Assembly: GCA_004195045.1 (NCBI GenBank)
Contig: SGBC01000002.1
Span: 372,001 to 436,000, forward strand
Length of the DNA stretch: 64,000 bases
Direction: 5' to 3'
Origin: Candidatus Acididesulfobacter guangdongensis
GTDB lineage: Bacteria; SZUA-79; Acidulodesulfobacterales; Acidulodesulfobacteraceae
In this document: piece by piece, positions 18,428 through 27,661 of the stretch
Layout: each line of letters opens with the position of its first letter
Position numbering within the stretch: the first letter of the stretch is position 1
Program-made: the position numbers and the translations under genes
The notes under the pieces: generated by a model
The model's database searches: none
The model's input: the letters and a program-made list of their open reading frames with translations, nothing else
Told to the model about the DNA's origin: nothing

Positions 18428-21400
18428 ATGGATAGCATGGATAGCAATGAAATTAGAACCGGCAATGGCGATAAAAATGAAATTGGAATAAAAGAGCAAA
18501 ATACCGCTGAAAGCAATATTGCCGAAAACAATATTGTCAATAATAATACCGCTGAAAATACCGTTAAAATTAAAATAGATACCGATGCGGCAGCTGATGC
18601 CGCATATAATAATTATAACTATTATACAACAGCCGATGAAAGCAATATTTCAAAAGTTTCATTAATAAAAGATTTTAATATTATTATAAAAGCCGTTAAT
18701 GCCGCAAAACAGGGCATAACTATTGCAGACATAAGTCTGCCTGACCAGCCTTTGATTTTTGTCAACCCCGCTTTTCTTTGTCTTACAGGCTATCCGTTAA
18801 ATGAAATAATAGGGAGAAACTGCAGATTTCTTCAGGGCAAAGATACCGACCATGATGCCGTAGATAAAATTCGGAAAGCTATTAAAGCAGGAAATGAAAT
18901 AACTGTAACGCTGCTCAATTATAAAAAAGACGGAACGCCGTTCTGGAATGAACTGCGCTTATCTCCGGTTAAGGATGAAAATGGAGAAGTAACGCATTAT
19001 ATAGGCTTGCAATTAGATGTGAGCAAAGAATTAGAAATGCGAAGGCAGCTTGAAGTAGCCGCCGTTAGCGACGCTTTAACAGAACTGCCTAACCGCAAAG
19101 CACTTGAGGAGCATTTGACTCAAGCCGTCGAGAGAGCGAATCGGAGCGGATTAGCGCTTGGCGTCGGTTTCATAGATATTGACGATTTTAAGCTTATTAA
19201 CGATACTTACGGACATCAAGCTGGGGATAACTTTCTTAAAACCATCGCCAAAAGAATAACTCTCAGCATACGCAAGGTAGATTATGCAGCCCGTATCGGC
19301 GGCGATGAATTTATAGTGATTTTTGAAAATATTAATAAAGATAATATTGATGAACTCAAACCTCTGCTCGACAGGCTTCACGACGCTATTTCCGAGCCCA
19401 TTGTTTTGTCTGACGGTATTATTGTAAAAGAAGAAGCCAGCATGGGTTTGGTTGTATGTTTCGACGGAAACTGCAATGATACCGCCGAAATAATGCGTAA
19501 AGCCGATTATGCGCTATATGCCGCAAAATCAGCCAAAGCTAACAGAAAGACATGGTGGGTGCTTGCCGATGAAGCAATTCCTGCGGTAGATATTGCTAAA
19601 GAATATATTGATACACCATATGGTGAAGAAGTTGCGCGTCTGTTAATTCCGGCTAAAAATAAATTGTTGGATATAAAAGATGAATTTATAGAACTATTTT
19701 ACGATTCTCTGGCAATTTCAGACGGACCTAAAGAAGTGCTTTCCGAACTGACTAATGAAGAATTTGACCGCCTTAAATTAGAGCAGGGCAATCATTTTGA
19801 GAAAATGATAGACCCTTATCTGAACATGGAAGAGCACAAAAAAATAGCGGATGCAGCCGGTATTATACATGTGGGCAGCGGTATAGAAATAGACTGGTTG
19901 ATAAAGTCATACGACCTTTATTTAAATATTCTGCAGCATAATCTAATGGGTTCTATAAGAATGAGGCCTGCCCTTTCTATAATTTCAAGAAGGCTCACTT
20001 TAGATGCGCGCTGGCAGATAGAAGTATATAAAGAGCTCGAAAAAGAAAGAAATGCGGCATTTAAAAAAATAGACGACTTAGTCTGGAAAGCGATAAATTA
20101 CGGCGAACTTATAGAAGGTGCCGTCAATATACTTAGCGGCTTAAAAGAGATTTGCGGAGTAGTTATAGGAAGGACAGACGTTCAAGGAATATTCAGGGCT
20201 GAAGCTATAAACGGCATACCTATTGAAACTTATTTTACCGAATTGGATAACGGTATCGGCAGACCTGTTATGCGCGACTCAGGGCGTCCCGAAGGTCAGG
20301 GAAAAATTGGAGAAGCTTACCGTACAGGCGAAATTCAAATTGTTGTAAATTATATAAAGGATAAAAGCGTATTATTATGGAAGGATTTATACAAATCTCT
20401 CAATGCAAAGTCCGCCGCTATGGTACCGTTAAAATTAGACGAAGAAGTATTTGCCGTACTTGTAATATTTGTTCCTTTTGTTGGAGGATTCGGCAGTCCG
20501 GCGCATAAAGAATTCTTAAATTATCTGCACCACATAATTTCCCTCGGGCTTGAAAAATTAAAAACATCTGTTGATTTACCGGAGATGCAGAGTGTATCTC
20601 AACGCGGTATTCACCGCAAGCTTTTACACGGCGGCGGATTAGCAATGTACTATCAGCCTGTTATTAACCTGAAAACAGGAGAGTTTGTCAAGGTAGAGGC
20701 TCTTGCGCGCTTAAAGAACGGAGATACCGTTTTATCTCCGGGTCAGTTTCTGCCGTCTTTCAAGGCAGAATGTCTTTATGAGCTTTATAAAAAAGGATTG
20801 GAGCTGATGTTTGAAGATTACAGGCTTATGCTTAAAGAAAACATAAATGTAGACGTAAGTATTAACCTTCCGTCTTATGGTCTTATAGACAAAAGATATG
20901 CAGAAATTACAAAAAAAATTATTGACGGCGCTAAAATTTTCGATACCGGCAGCTATACGGAAGACAGCTTTATACAAGACATTGATATAAAAAGCAACAA
21001 AAAAATCAACAATAAATCAACAGTCGCTTCAGGCAATATAAGAGATAAAAAACGCTCCGGCAAGTTATGGATTGAGCTTCTTGAAAGCGACGTTCTCGAG
21101 CTTAACGATATTGAAAAAAAATTTAAACCTTGGATAGATATGGGGGTTCATTTTGCCGAAGACGACCTCGGCTCCGGATACAGTTCGCTTCTGCGTCTGA
21201 GACAGCTGCCGTTTGAACTTGTAAAAATAGACCAGGGTTTAGTGAGAGGCGCTCATCATGACCCGTTAACCGTTATAGAGCTTATAGCTCATCTTACCGA
21301 TTTAGCTCAGGCATTAGATAGAGTGGTCGTTGTTGAAGGATTGGAATGCAGAGGATTAATAGAAGCGGCGACTATTCTAGGGGCGGATTTCGGACAGGGC

Positions 21401-21844
21401 TACGCTATTGCTAAGCCCATGCCCGTTGAAGATCTGGTTGCATGGGCGCATAATGCGGCTAAAGACGGCGCCGATTATTATATTTATTCAAATTTATCTG
21501 TTTTACCTTTATCTAGCTCAAGTTCAAATGCAGATTTAGGCGTAAATTCAGATATAAAAATTACTTTTCTGGGAGCGCTTGCAAATCTGCTCCGTTTTGA
21601 AAGGCGTTTAAAAGTCGTAGGTATTTCGTCTTTAGATAACCGCGCTATAATTTCATCAGAGCAATGCGGTCTTGAAGATTGTATCGATAAATCAAATCTG
21701 AAAGGCACCGACCTTGACGAAGCTCATAAGATACTGCACAATACGGCAGTTAAATATGATATTCACTCTGCCGAATATCGTTCGGCGCGTGAAAATTTTA
21801 TAAAATTATTGAGAAAATATCTGCCGATAGATTTAAACGTATAA
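18428..21844 (+). CDS. LOV-GGDEF-globin-sensor-like-GAF-EAL c-di-GMP protein
   Basis: An 1138-residue cytosolic signalling protein. After a low-complexity N-terminus comes a PAS domain (about residues 90-205) with the LOV blue-light signature GRNCRFLQG, whose Cys132 would form the flavin adduct. A GGDEF domain follows, with DIDDFKLINDTYGH and intact GGDEF at 291-295. Residues about 395-545 resemble the middle domain of globin-coupled cyclases (EEFDRLKLEQGNHFEKMIDP). A GAF-like domain is at about 554-714, and an EAL domain with EAL at 757-759 and EDDLGSGYSSL. Both catalytic motifs look intact, so it may make and degrade c-di-GMP. No membrane span; no operon partner. Confidence 0.9.
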   Translation: MDSMDSNEIRTGNGDKNEIGIKEQNTAESNIAENNIVNNNTAENTVKIKIDTDAAADAAYNNYNYYTTADESNISKVSLIKDFNIIIKAVNAAKQGITIADISLPDQPLIFVNPAFLCLTGYPLNEIIGRNCRFLQGKDTDHDAVDKIRKAIKAGNEITVTLLNYKKDGTPFWNELRLSPVKDENGEVTHYIGLQLDVSKELEMRRQLEVAAVSDALTELPNRKALEEHLTQAVERANRSGLALGVGFIDIDDFKLINDTYGHQAGDNFLKTIAKRITLSIRKVDYAARIGGDEFIVIFENINKDNIDELKPLLDRLHDAISEPIVLSDGIIVKEEASMGLVVCFDGNCNDTAEIMRKADYALYAAKSAKANRKTWWVLADEAIPAVDIAKEYIDTPYGEEVARLLIPAKNKLLDIKDEFIELFYDSLAISDGPKEVLSELTNEEFDRLKLEQGNHFEKMIDPYLNMEEHKKIADAAGIIHVGSGIEIDWLIKSYDLYLNILQHNLMGSIRMRPALSIISRRLTLDARWQIEVYKELEKERNAAFKKIDDLVWKAINYGELIEGAVNILSGLKEICGVVIGRTDVQGIFRAEAINGIPIETYFTELDNGIGRPVMRDSGRPEGQGKIGEAYRTGEIQIVVNYIKDKSVLLWKDLYKSLNAKSAAMVPLKLDEEVFAVLVIFVPFVGGFGSPAHKEFLNYLHHIISLGLEKLKTSVDLPEMQSVSQRGIHRKLLHGGGLAMYYQPVINLKTGEFVKVEALARLKNGDTVLSPGQFLPSFKAECLYELYKKGLELMFEDYRLMLKENINVDVSINLPSYGLIDKRYAEITKKIIDGAKIFDTGSYTEDSFIQDIDIKSNKKINNKSTVASGNIRDKKRSGKLWIELLESDVLELNDIEKKFKPWIDMGVHFAEDDLGSGYSSLLRLRQLPFELVKIDQGLVRGAHHDPLTVIELIAHLTDLAQALDRVVVVEGLECRGLIEAATILGADFGQGYAIAKPMPVEDLVAWAHNAAKDGADYYIYSNLSVLPLSSSSSNADLGVNSDIKITFLGALANLLRFERRLKVVGISSLDNRAIISSEQCGLEDCIDKSNLKGTDLDEAHKILHNTAVKYDIHSAEYRSARENFIKLLRKYLPIDLNV

Positions 21845-22203
21845 GCTGATTAATTATATATGTATTAATTTTGCCTGTTAATTATATACTCTGATTTATA
21901 TACTATAGAGATAACTTTTGACAGCTTTGCGGATTAATGTCCTGTTATTAATTCTATATACTGGGTTATGTAATAACTTTATATATTATTCTTGCAAAGT
22001 TTTTTAATTTGACAATTAAAGTTGATTTTTGTAAAATTAATTATATAAAAATATTTTTATAGAGCAATGTAAATAATGGATAATTTTAAGACGCGCTTAT
22101 AACTGAAAAAAACTTTGATGCTAAAAATATTTATATCCAAATATAATATTAATATAATAAAATAATGTAAATTTACAGTACATTATGATATATCTGGTAA
22201 ACC
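21845..22203. other. Intergenic region, nothing recognised
   Basis: About 360 bp of A/T-rich sequence between the LOV protein and the arsB-like gene. I see no RNA motif, no gene and no clear terminator. An ArsR-type operator was looked for but none was convincing. Confidence 0.4.
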
Positions 22204-23520
22204 ATGATTGTCCTTACACCGCAAGAATATAAAATTATATTTTCCGTTGCCGTCTTTCTTTTGACGCTTTTTTTGATTATAAAGAAACCTTACAATATAG
22301 GAATAGGCTACAGCGCAATGATAGGCGCCGTATTAGCTTTTGCATTCGGGATTATTAAATATGCCGATATTTTTAAAGTAGTTGATATTGTATGGGACGC
22401 GACCTTTACCTTTGTATCTGTAATTATAATTTCATTGATATTAGATGAAGTCGGTTTTTTTGAATGGGCAGCTTTGCATGTTGCCATATTTGCAGGCGGA
22501 AGCGGCAGGAAAATGTTTATATACGTCATACTTCTCGGAGCTCTCGTCGCTGCTTTTTTTGCAAATGACGGAGCTGCTCTGATTATTACGCCTATTGTTT
22601 ATGAAAAAATGAAAGCTCTGAAATTCCAGAGGAAAAATATGCTGCCGTTTATCATGGCAGGCGGGTTTATCGCCGATACTGCTTCGCTTCCGTTTAAGAT
22701 TTCAAATCTTGTAAATATTGTTTCTACCGATTATTTTAATATAGGTTTTTTTACTTATTTTATAAATATGTTTGCTCCGGACATTTTTTCTATTATAATT
22801 TCAACCGGAGCTCTTTATCTATTTTTTAGAAAAGATATACCGGTCAGTTATGATGTAAAATCTTTAAAGATGCCGAAGGAAGCCATTAAAGATGTAAAAC
22901 TTTTTAAATATTCCTTTTTTATTCTGCTTTTTCTTTTAGGCGGATATTTTGCAAGCGAATTTCTTAATCTTCCGGTTTCATTTTTTGCTATGGCTTTTGC
23001 GCTGCTCTTTGTATTTTTAGGACTGAAAAGTCCTGCCGTTAATTTAAAAAGGGTATTTAAAAATGCTCCATGGAGCATAGTAGTGTTTTCAATCGGCATG
23101 TACCTTGTAGTTTTTGGTCTGAAAAATGCTGGACTTACCTACATGCTTGGAAGGTTTATTAATTATTTTTCACATTACGGCGGTTTTGTTCTCACAATGT
23201 TTACGGGATATCTGGCGGCTTTTACTTCTTCTATAATGAATAATATGCCGACGGTTATGATAAATTCTCTTGCTATTCATTCGGCAAATTTAAAAAGCGC
23301 AATGCTCAGACCTGCGGTATACGCAAATGTAATTGGATGCGATTTAGGTCCTAAAATAACGCCCATAGGCTCTTTAGCGACGTTATTATGGCTTAATGTT
23401 TTAGAAAGAAAAGGCATTAAAATAAGCTGGGGCTATTATTTTAAAGTAGGAATAATTTTAACTGTTCCGGTCCTGTTTTTTACCTTGCTTGGATTGTATC
23501 TGAGATTATTTCTGCTGTGA
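22204..23520 (+). CDS. arsB: ArsB-type arsenite efflux pump
   Basis: A 438-residue, 10-12-span inner-membrane carrier of the ArsB/NhaD (ion transporter) superfamily. The ArsB-like segments are VVDIVWDATFTFVSVIIISLILDE, FFEWAALHVA, FFANDGAALIITPIVYEKMKAL and MAGGFIADTASLPFKISNLVNI. It would export arsenite or antimonite using the proton gradient. No arsR, arsC or arsA adjoins it, so it is an isolated resistance gene. A related anion carrier role cannot be excluded from sequence alone. Confidence 0.88.
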   Translation: MIVLTPQEYKIIFSVAVFLLTLFLIIKKPYNIGIGYSAMIGAVLAFAFGIIKYADIFKVVDIVWDATFTFVSVIIISLILDEVGFFEWAALHVAIFAGGSGRKMFIYVILLGALVAAFFANDGAALIITPIVYEKMKALKFQRKNMLPFIMAGGFIADTASLPFKISNLVNIVSTDYFNIGFFTYFINMFAPDIFSIIISTGALYLFFRKDIPVSYDVKSLKMPKEAIKDVKLFKYSFFILLFLLGGYFASEFLNLPVSFFAMAFALLFVFLGLKSPAVNLKRVFKNAPWSIVVFSIGMYLVVFGLKNAGLTYMLGRFINYFSHYGGFVLTMFTGYLAAFTSSIMNNMPTVMINSLAIHSANLKSAMLRPAVYANVIGCDLGPKITPIGSLATLLWLNVLERKGIKISWGYYFKVGIILTVPVLFFTLLGLYLRLFLL

Positions 23521-23740
23521 TGTAGCTTTCACGCTTGTTTGTTCGGTTTTTGTACGATTTTTGTTGACAATGTTTTTTATTAATTATATGATTTAATCAA
23601 ATATATTATATTAAATAAATTAAAGTTTAATGTTTTCAGCGAAATAAATATAGTATAAATAACCGTTCTTTGAAAATTAAAGCTTAATTTCATTACATTT
23701 AATATTAACATTGATTTAATTTTAAATGAATATAATGAAA

Positions 23741-24006
23741 GCGGAGAAACCAAGTTATTTGGGGCTAGTATTTTTTGTGAATGTTTAAATATTTAAATAG
23801 TTAATTAATTAACTATTTAATCGATTAATCAACCAATTAATGTAATAATGCGGCATAGTGCGTTTTATTCTTTTTATATGTATGTACATATTGTGCTTGT
23901 TTCAATTATTATATTACTTACGTTTAGTTTAGATATTTCTAAAGAATAAGGGATTACTCTTTTTATTCCTCGCCCGTCAGCTAACTTCGTAAGCTATTAA
24001 AGAGTG
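23741..24006 (+). promoter_or_regulatory. Candidate c-di-AMP (ydaO/yuaA) riboswitch
   Basis: The 3' core CGTCAGCTAACTTCGTAAGC (23975-23994) is nearly the same as the Bacillus ydaO segment CCGTCAGCTAACCTCGTAAGC as I recall it. It is enclosed by the stem ACTCTTT (23956-23962) / AAAGAGT (23999-24005), with AAGGGATT just before, like the GGGCTAACTCTC of ydaO. The 5' core GCGGAGAAACCAAG...TTTGGGG lies at 23741-23764. About 160 bp of A/T sequence between the two halves is longer than usual. It points toward the terminator at 24364-24400 and kdpF, and c-di-AMP riboswitches commonly control potassium uptake. Folding and a covariance search were not run. Confidence 0.7.
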
Positions 24007-24237
24007 CAATTCGATAATTATTTAATATGAGCGGCGTGTCATGTGGTTGTTTTATTAAAAAACGTTTGCTGCAATTAAATAATGCAATTTAGTTATATTG
24101 TTTAAGATTTATTGTTTATGCTGATGTTGTTTATGTTAATATAGCTATGTTATACAATACATTACGCCGGTAATCAATAGTATAATTGTATGATATTGTA
24201 TTATATTAGCGTAAAGAATATATAAATAGCAAACATT

Positions 24238-24275
24238 CTTAATCCTGCAATAGAAATATTTATGTATTTCTTTGT
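24238..24275 (+). repeat. Half copy of the REP-like element
   Basis: CTTAATCCTGCAATAGAAAT followed by ATTTATGTATTTCTTTG matches the left arm of the element at 18133-18260. No right arm or inner GGTGTC palindrome follows. It lies between the candidate riboswitch and its terminator. Confidence 0.7.
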
Positions 24276-24363
24276 TTGGATAGGCAGAATATAAACAATA
24301 AATAGTTTTATATCATTTTTTAATAAATACAAACAATAATAATAATTTTTTAGTCTTATCTTT

Positions 24364-24400
24364 AATAGCCGAAGGTTTTAACGCCTTCGGCTATTTTTTT
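24364..24400 (+). terminator. Intrinsic terminator before kdpF
   Basis: A perfect 12-bp stem AATAGCCGAAGG / CCTTCGGCTATT with an 8-nt loop is followed by seven T residues. It is the strongest terminator in the window and sits in a leader, 120 bp before the kdpF start, so it probably serves transcription control of the kdp genes, with the candidate riboswitch upstream. Confidence 0.9.
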
Positions 24401-24522
24401 GTTTAAAACAATTAAATATGAAAAAATTAAATAATATTTTAATATAATTAATAAATTAACCTTATAACTTAACTATACCGTTATGACTTACAACAATATA
24501 ATAATAATACCGGAGGGAATAA

Positions 24523-24609
24523 ATGATAGAAAATACTATTCTTTTAATAGTTTCAGTCGCAGTGCTGATATATCTGTTTTATGTGCTGATATATCCAGAT
24601 AAATTTTAG
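24523..24609 (+). CDS. kdpF: KdpF small subunit
   Basis: A 28-residue, single-span hydrophobic peptide ending YLFYVLIYPDKF, which matches the common KdpF ending (Y-x-L-I-x-P-x-x-F). KdpF stabilises the KdpABC potassium pump in the membrane. CGGAGGG lies 8 nt before the ATG. It is the first gene after the leader terminator. Confidence 0.88.
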   Translation: MIENTILLIVSVAVLIYLFYVLIYPDKF

Positions 24610-24821
24610 TAAATGCATTTGCTGTTTACATATATTATATTTGCGCAGCGTTATCTATTGCAGATAAACAGGTAATTTGCGGTTTATTTGCTGCTCACAT
24701 ATTATATCTGCACATCCGGCGGGGCGCGCCGATATTTATTGTGTAATTGTTTGTAAAATTTATTAAGCAATAGATAAAATAATTATTTTTATATTATGAC
24801 AATAAAAAAGGAGGATTTAAA

Positions 24822-24911
24822 ATGTTTGCATTTTTACTGGCATTAGCGGGTATTGCCCTCATGTACGCCGTTTTATGGTTTTTGATAGATTTTCTTGACA
24901 GGATTCAATAG
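24822..24911 (+). CDS. Second micro-membrane protein in kdp operon
   Basis: A 29-residue hydrophobic peptide with one membrane span ending WFLIDFLDRIQ, preceded by a strong AAGGAGG site (24807-24813 region) 8 nt before the ATG. It is not KdpF-like at its C-terminus. Similar micro-proteins with an aromatic span and a final (D/E)RL-type tail are often found next to kdpF in proteobacteria, without known role. The strong ribosome site and the position between kdpF and kdpA support a real gene. Confidence 0.7.
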   Translation: MFAFLLALAGIALMYAVLWFLIDFLDRIQ

Positions 24912-25006
24912 ATAATTTTAATTTTAAAAATTTTTATTGCATAACATCGTATAATTTCCATATAAAAAATGAGAAATAGGAATATAAACGGTTATTAGAC
25001 TTTACT

Positions 25007-25042
25007 GGTGAAGTTGGATTTAGATATCGGTTAAACTTGGTT
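25007..25042 (+). repeat. Partial MITE-like ends
   Basis: GGTGAAGTTGGATTTA (25007-25022) and GGTTAAACTTGGTT (25029-25042) both match the right terminal repeat of the elements at 1853-2014 and 3653-3814, in the same orientation. The body of the element is missing. It lies between the micro-membrane gene and kdpA, in the probable transcript. Confidence 0.6.
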
Positions 25043-25123
25043 GTTTGCCGTTAATTAATTAAAATAAAAATTACAGAAAATTTAAAATAATAATTTAAAT
25101 AAATTTAACGAGGTTTAAGTAAA

Positions 25124-26848
25124 ATGACTTCTACAGGGATATTGCAGATAAGTTTGGTGCTTTTAATAATGGTTTTGGCAGCCATTCCATTAAGCAGATA
25201 TCTTGCTCACGTTTTTAAATACGAGCATACTTTCTTAGATAAATTAGTTAATCCGTTTGAAAATTTAACGTTCAAGTTTTTAAAAGTTAATAAAGAAGAT
25301 GAGATGACATGGACGACGTACTTAAAGATAGGACTTGTCTTCAATTTTCTTATGGCTGCGATAGTATTTCTGATACTGCATTATCAGAACTATCTTCCGT
25401 TTAATCAGATGCATTATGCGGGGATTCCGTGGGCGCTTGATTTTAATACGGCAATAAGTTTTATAACAAATACCAACTGGCAGAATTACGGCGGTGAAGA
25501 AGTAATGTCTAACTTTTCACAGATGGCGCTTGTCTTTCTGCAATTTACATCAGCAGCGACCGGTCTTGTTTTCGCCGTCGCTTTTATAAGAGGTATTGTC
25601 AGGCATGAAGCAAAATATGTAGGAAATATTTATGTAGATTTCATTAAGGCTATATACAGAATTTTTATTCCGCTGTCAATAATATTTGCTATTGTCATGC
25701 TTTCGCAGGGCGCTCCTCAAACCTTTACGATGCAGAAAAAGGTGACAAATATGACTGGAACAAAACAGACGCTGTCGGTTGGACCTGTCGCATCAATGGT
25801 GTCAATCGAAAATTTAGGTACAAACGGAGGCGGCTTTTATGACGTTAATGCGGCTCAGCCGTATGAAAATCCAAATCCGTTTACCAACGCGCTTACAATA
25901 TTTATGATGGGCACCATTCCAATTGCTCTTTTTTTCATGTACGGAATAATGATAGACGATAAAAAACACGCATGGACGTTATTCTGGGTAGCAGCAACAC
26001 TGTTAATAGTCTGTGTTGCCGTGATTTATTCTCAGGAAGCGGCAGGTAATCCTTTTCTTGCGCATCTGGGCGCTAATGTTACCGCCACAAAATATAATCC
26101 GGGCGGCAATATGGAAGGCAAGCAGGAACATCTCGGCATTGCTCAGACTTCGCTTTTTGCCGGAGCAACGACCGCCTTTACCACAGGTAATGTCGACAGC
26201 GCGCATGATAGCTTTATGCCTCTTTCAGGCATGATACTCATGGCTGAAATGATGCTCAACCTGATATTCGGCGGGAAGGGCGTAGGATTATTAAATATGC
26301 TGACTATGGTTATAATAGCGGTGTTTATTGCCGGACTTATGGTTGGGCGAACGCCGGAGTTTCTCGGCAAAAAGATAGGAAAAAAAGAAGTTACGCTTGC
26401 GACTCTTGCGATGTTTGCGCACGCTTTTATAATACTCGTGCCTTTTGGTATAGCGATGTCGGTTCCGGCAGGGCTTGCAGGAATATTTAATCCGGGTCCC
26501 CATGGACTTTCCGAAGTGCTGTACGCATTTACGTCAACCGTGGCTAATAATGGGTCTGCATTCGCAGGTTTAAACGGAGATACAACATTCTATAACGTAA
26601 TATTTGGATTTACGCTAATGTTCGGAAGATACATTCCCATTATATGTCAGGTAGCTATTGCAGGAGCGTTAATAAAAAAGAAAAGAATTCCCGAGTCTGC
26701 CGGAACTTTTCCTGAACACGGTTTTTTGTTTTATTCCGTCGTAATGGGGACGATAATATTAATTGGAGCGTTGACATTTTTTCCGGCGCTCGCACTGGGA
26801 CCTATTGCCGAACATTTTGCAATGGTTAAAGGGCATCTGTTTTACTAA
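25124..26848 (+). CDS. kdpA: Potassium-transporting ATPase subunit KdpA
   Basis: Channel-like potassium-binding subunit of the KdpFABC pump. The 574-residue protein has about ten spans and retains the selectivity-filter segments TNTNWQNYGG (about 115-124), GTNGGGFYDVNAAQPYENPN (from 232), and NNGSAFAGL (about 475). Length is normal. An AACGAGG site precedes the ATG at moderate strength. It is followed by kdpC, not kdpB. Confidence 0.97.
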   Translation: MTSTGILQISLVLLIMVLAAIPLSRYLAHVFKYEHTFLDKLVNPFENLTFKFLKVNKEDEMTWTTYLKIGLVFNFLMAAIVFLILHYQNYLPFNQMHYAGIPWALDFNTAISFITNTNWQNYGGEEVMSNFSQMALVFLQFTSAATGLVFAVAFIRGIVRHEAKYVGNIYVDFIKAIYRIFIPLSIIFAIVMLSQGAPQTFTMQKKVTNMTGTKQTLSVGPVASMVSIENLGTNGGGFYDVNAAQPYENPNPFTNALTIFMMGTIPIALFFMYGIMIDDKKHAWTLFWVAATLLIVCVAVIYSQEAAGNPFLAHLGANVTATKYNPGGNMEGKQEHLGIAQTSLFAGATTAFTTGNVDSAHDSFMPLSGMILMAEMMLNLIFGGKGVGLLNMLTMVIIAVFIAGLMVGRTPEFLGKKIGKKEVTLATLAMFAHAFIILVPFGIAMSVPAGLAGIFNPGPHGLSEVLYAFTSTVANNGSAFAGLNGDTTFYNVIFGFTLMFGRYIPIICQVAIAGALIKKKRIPESAGTFPEHGFLFYSVVMGTIILIGALTFFPALALGPIAEHFAMVKGHLFY

Positions 26849-26950
26849 CGCTAACGGCGGCAGGTAGTTCTTTTAGTTTTAAATTAAATAAAAGCGTTTA
26901 ATATTAGGCAAATTTTAATTTAATAATAAAAAATGGAATAGAGGTGTTTT

Positions 26951-27574
26951 ATGGCAAAAGAATTGATAAAAATCATTAAAATGACTGTATTGCTGTATCT
27001 ATTATGCAGTATCGCATATACATTTTTAATATGGGGCGTAGGAAAAATATTTTTTCCTTTTCAGGCGGGAGGCAGTATTGTGTATAAAAACTCTAAGCCG
27101 ATAGGCTCAATGCTTATAGGAGAAAAATTTACTTCTCCGTATATATTTAACGGAAGACCGTCTTATGCGGGAAACGGCTATAACGGCACTGAATCAAGCG
27201 GTTCCAATTATGCGCCTACAAACGGTAAATATATCGCTGTAGAAAAGAAATTTATAAATAATTTTTTAAAAGAAAATCCTACCGTCAAGAAAGGCAATGT
27301 TCCTGTTGATATAGTAACAGGTTCAGGTTCAGGGCTTGGACCTTATATTTCTATAGCCGCCGCTCTTGATCAGGTGCCGAGAATTTCAAAATTAACCGGA
27401 ATCAAAGAAGAGACGCTGCGCAAGCTTGTGATGAAACATATTTCGGGAAGACAATTCGGGATTTTCGGAACGCCCGGACTAAATACGGATAAACTTAATC
27501 TTATGCTTGCTGAAATTTTAAAGGTTAAAAATAAAAAATTATTTAAAAAAATTTTTCCGGTTCTTGCAGACTAA
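26951..27574 (+). CDS. kdpC: Potassium-transporting ATPase subunit KdpC
   Basis: Single-span periplasm-facing subunit that raises the affinity of the pump. The 207-residue protein has one N-terminal span (about residues 10-33), then GSMLIGEKFTSPYIFNGRPSYAGNGYNGTESSGSN, VPVDIVTGSGSGLGPYIS and GIFGTPGLNTDKLN, all KdpC hallmarks. It is complete. Unusually it precedes kdpB, so the order is A-C-B rather than A-B-C. Confidence 0.95.
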   Translation: MAKELIKIIKMTVLLYLLCSIAYTFLIWGVGKIFFPFQAGGSIVYKNSKPIGSMLIGEKFTSPYIFNGRPSYAGNGYNGTESSGSNYAPTNGKYIAVEKKFINNFLKENPTVKKGNVPVDIVTGSGSGLGPYISIAAALDQVPRISKLTGIKEETLRKLVMKHISGRQFGIFGTPGLNTDKLNLMLAEILKVKNKKLFKKIFPVLAD

Positions 27575-27661
27575 ATTTTAAAAGTTGATAAATTGATAAC
27601 TTGATAATTAATGACTTGTAATTTTAAATTTAAATAAAATTAATAACGGAGTGAAATTAAA

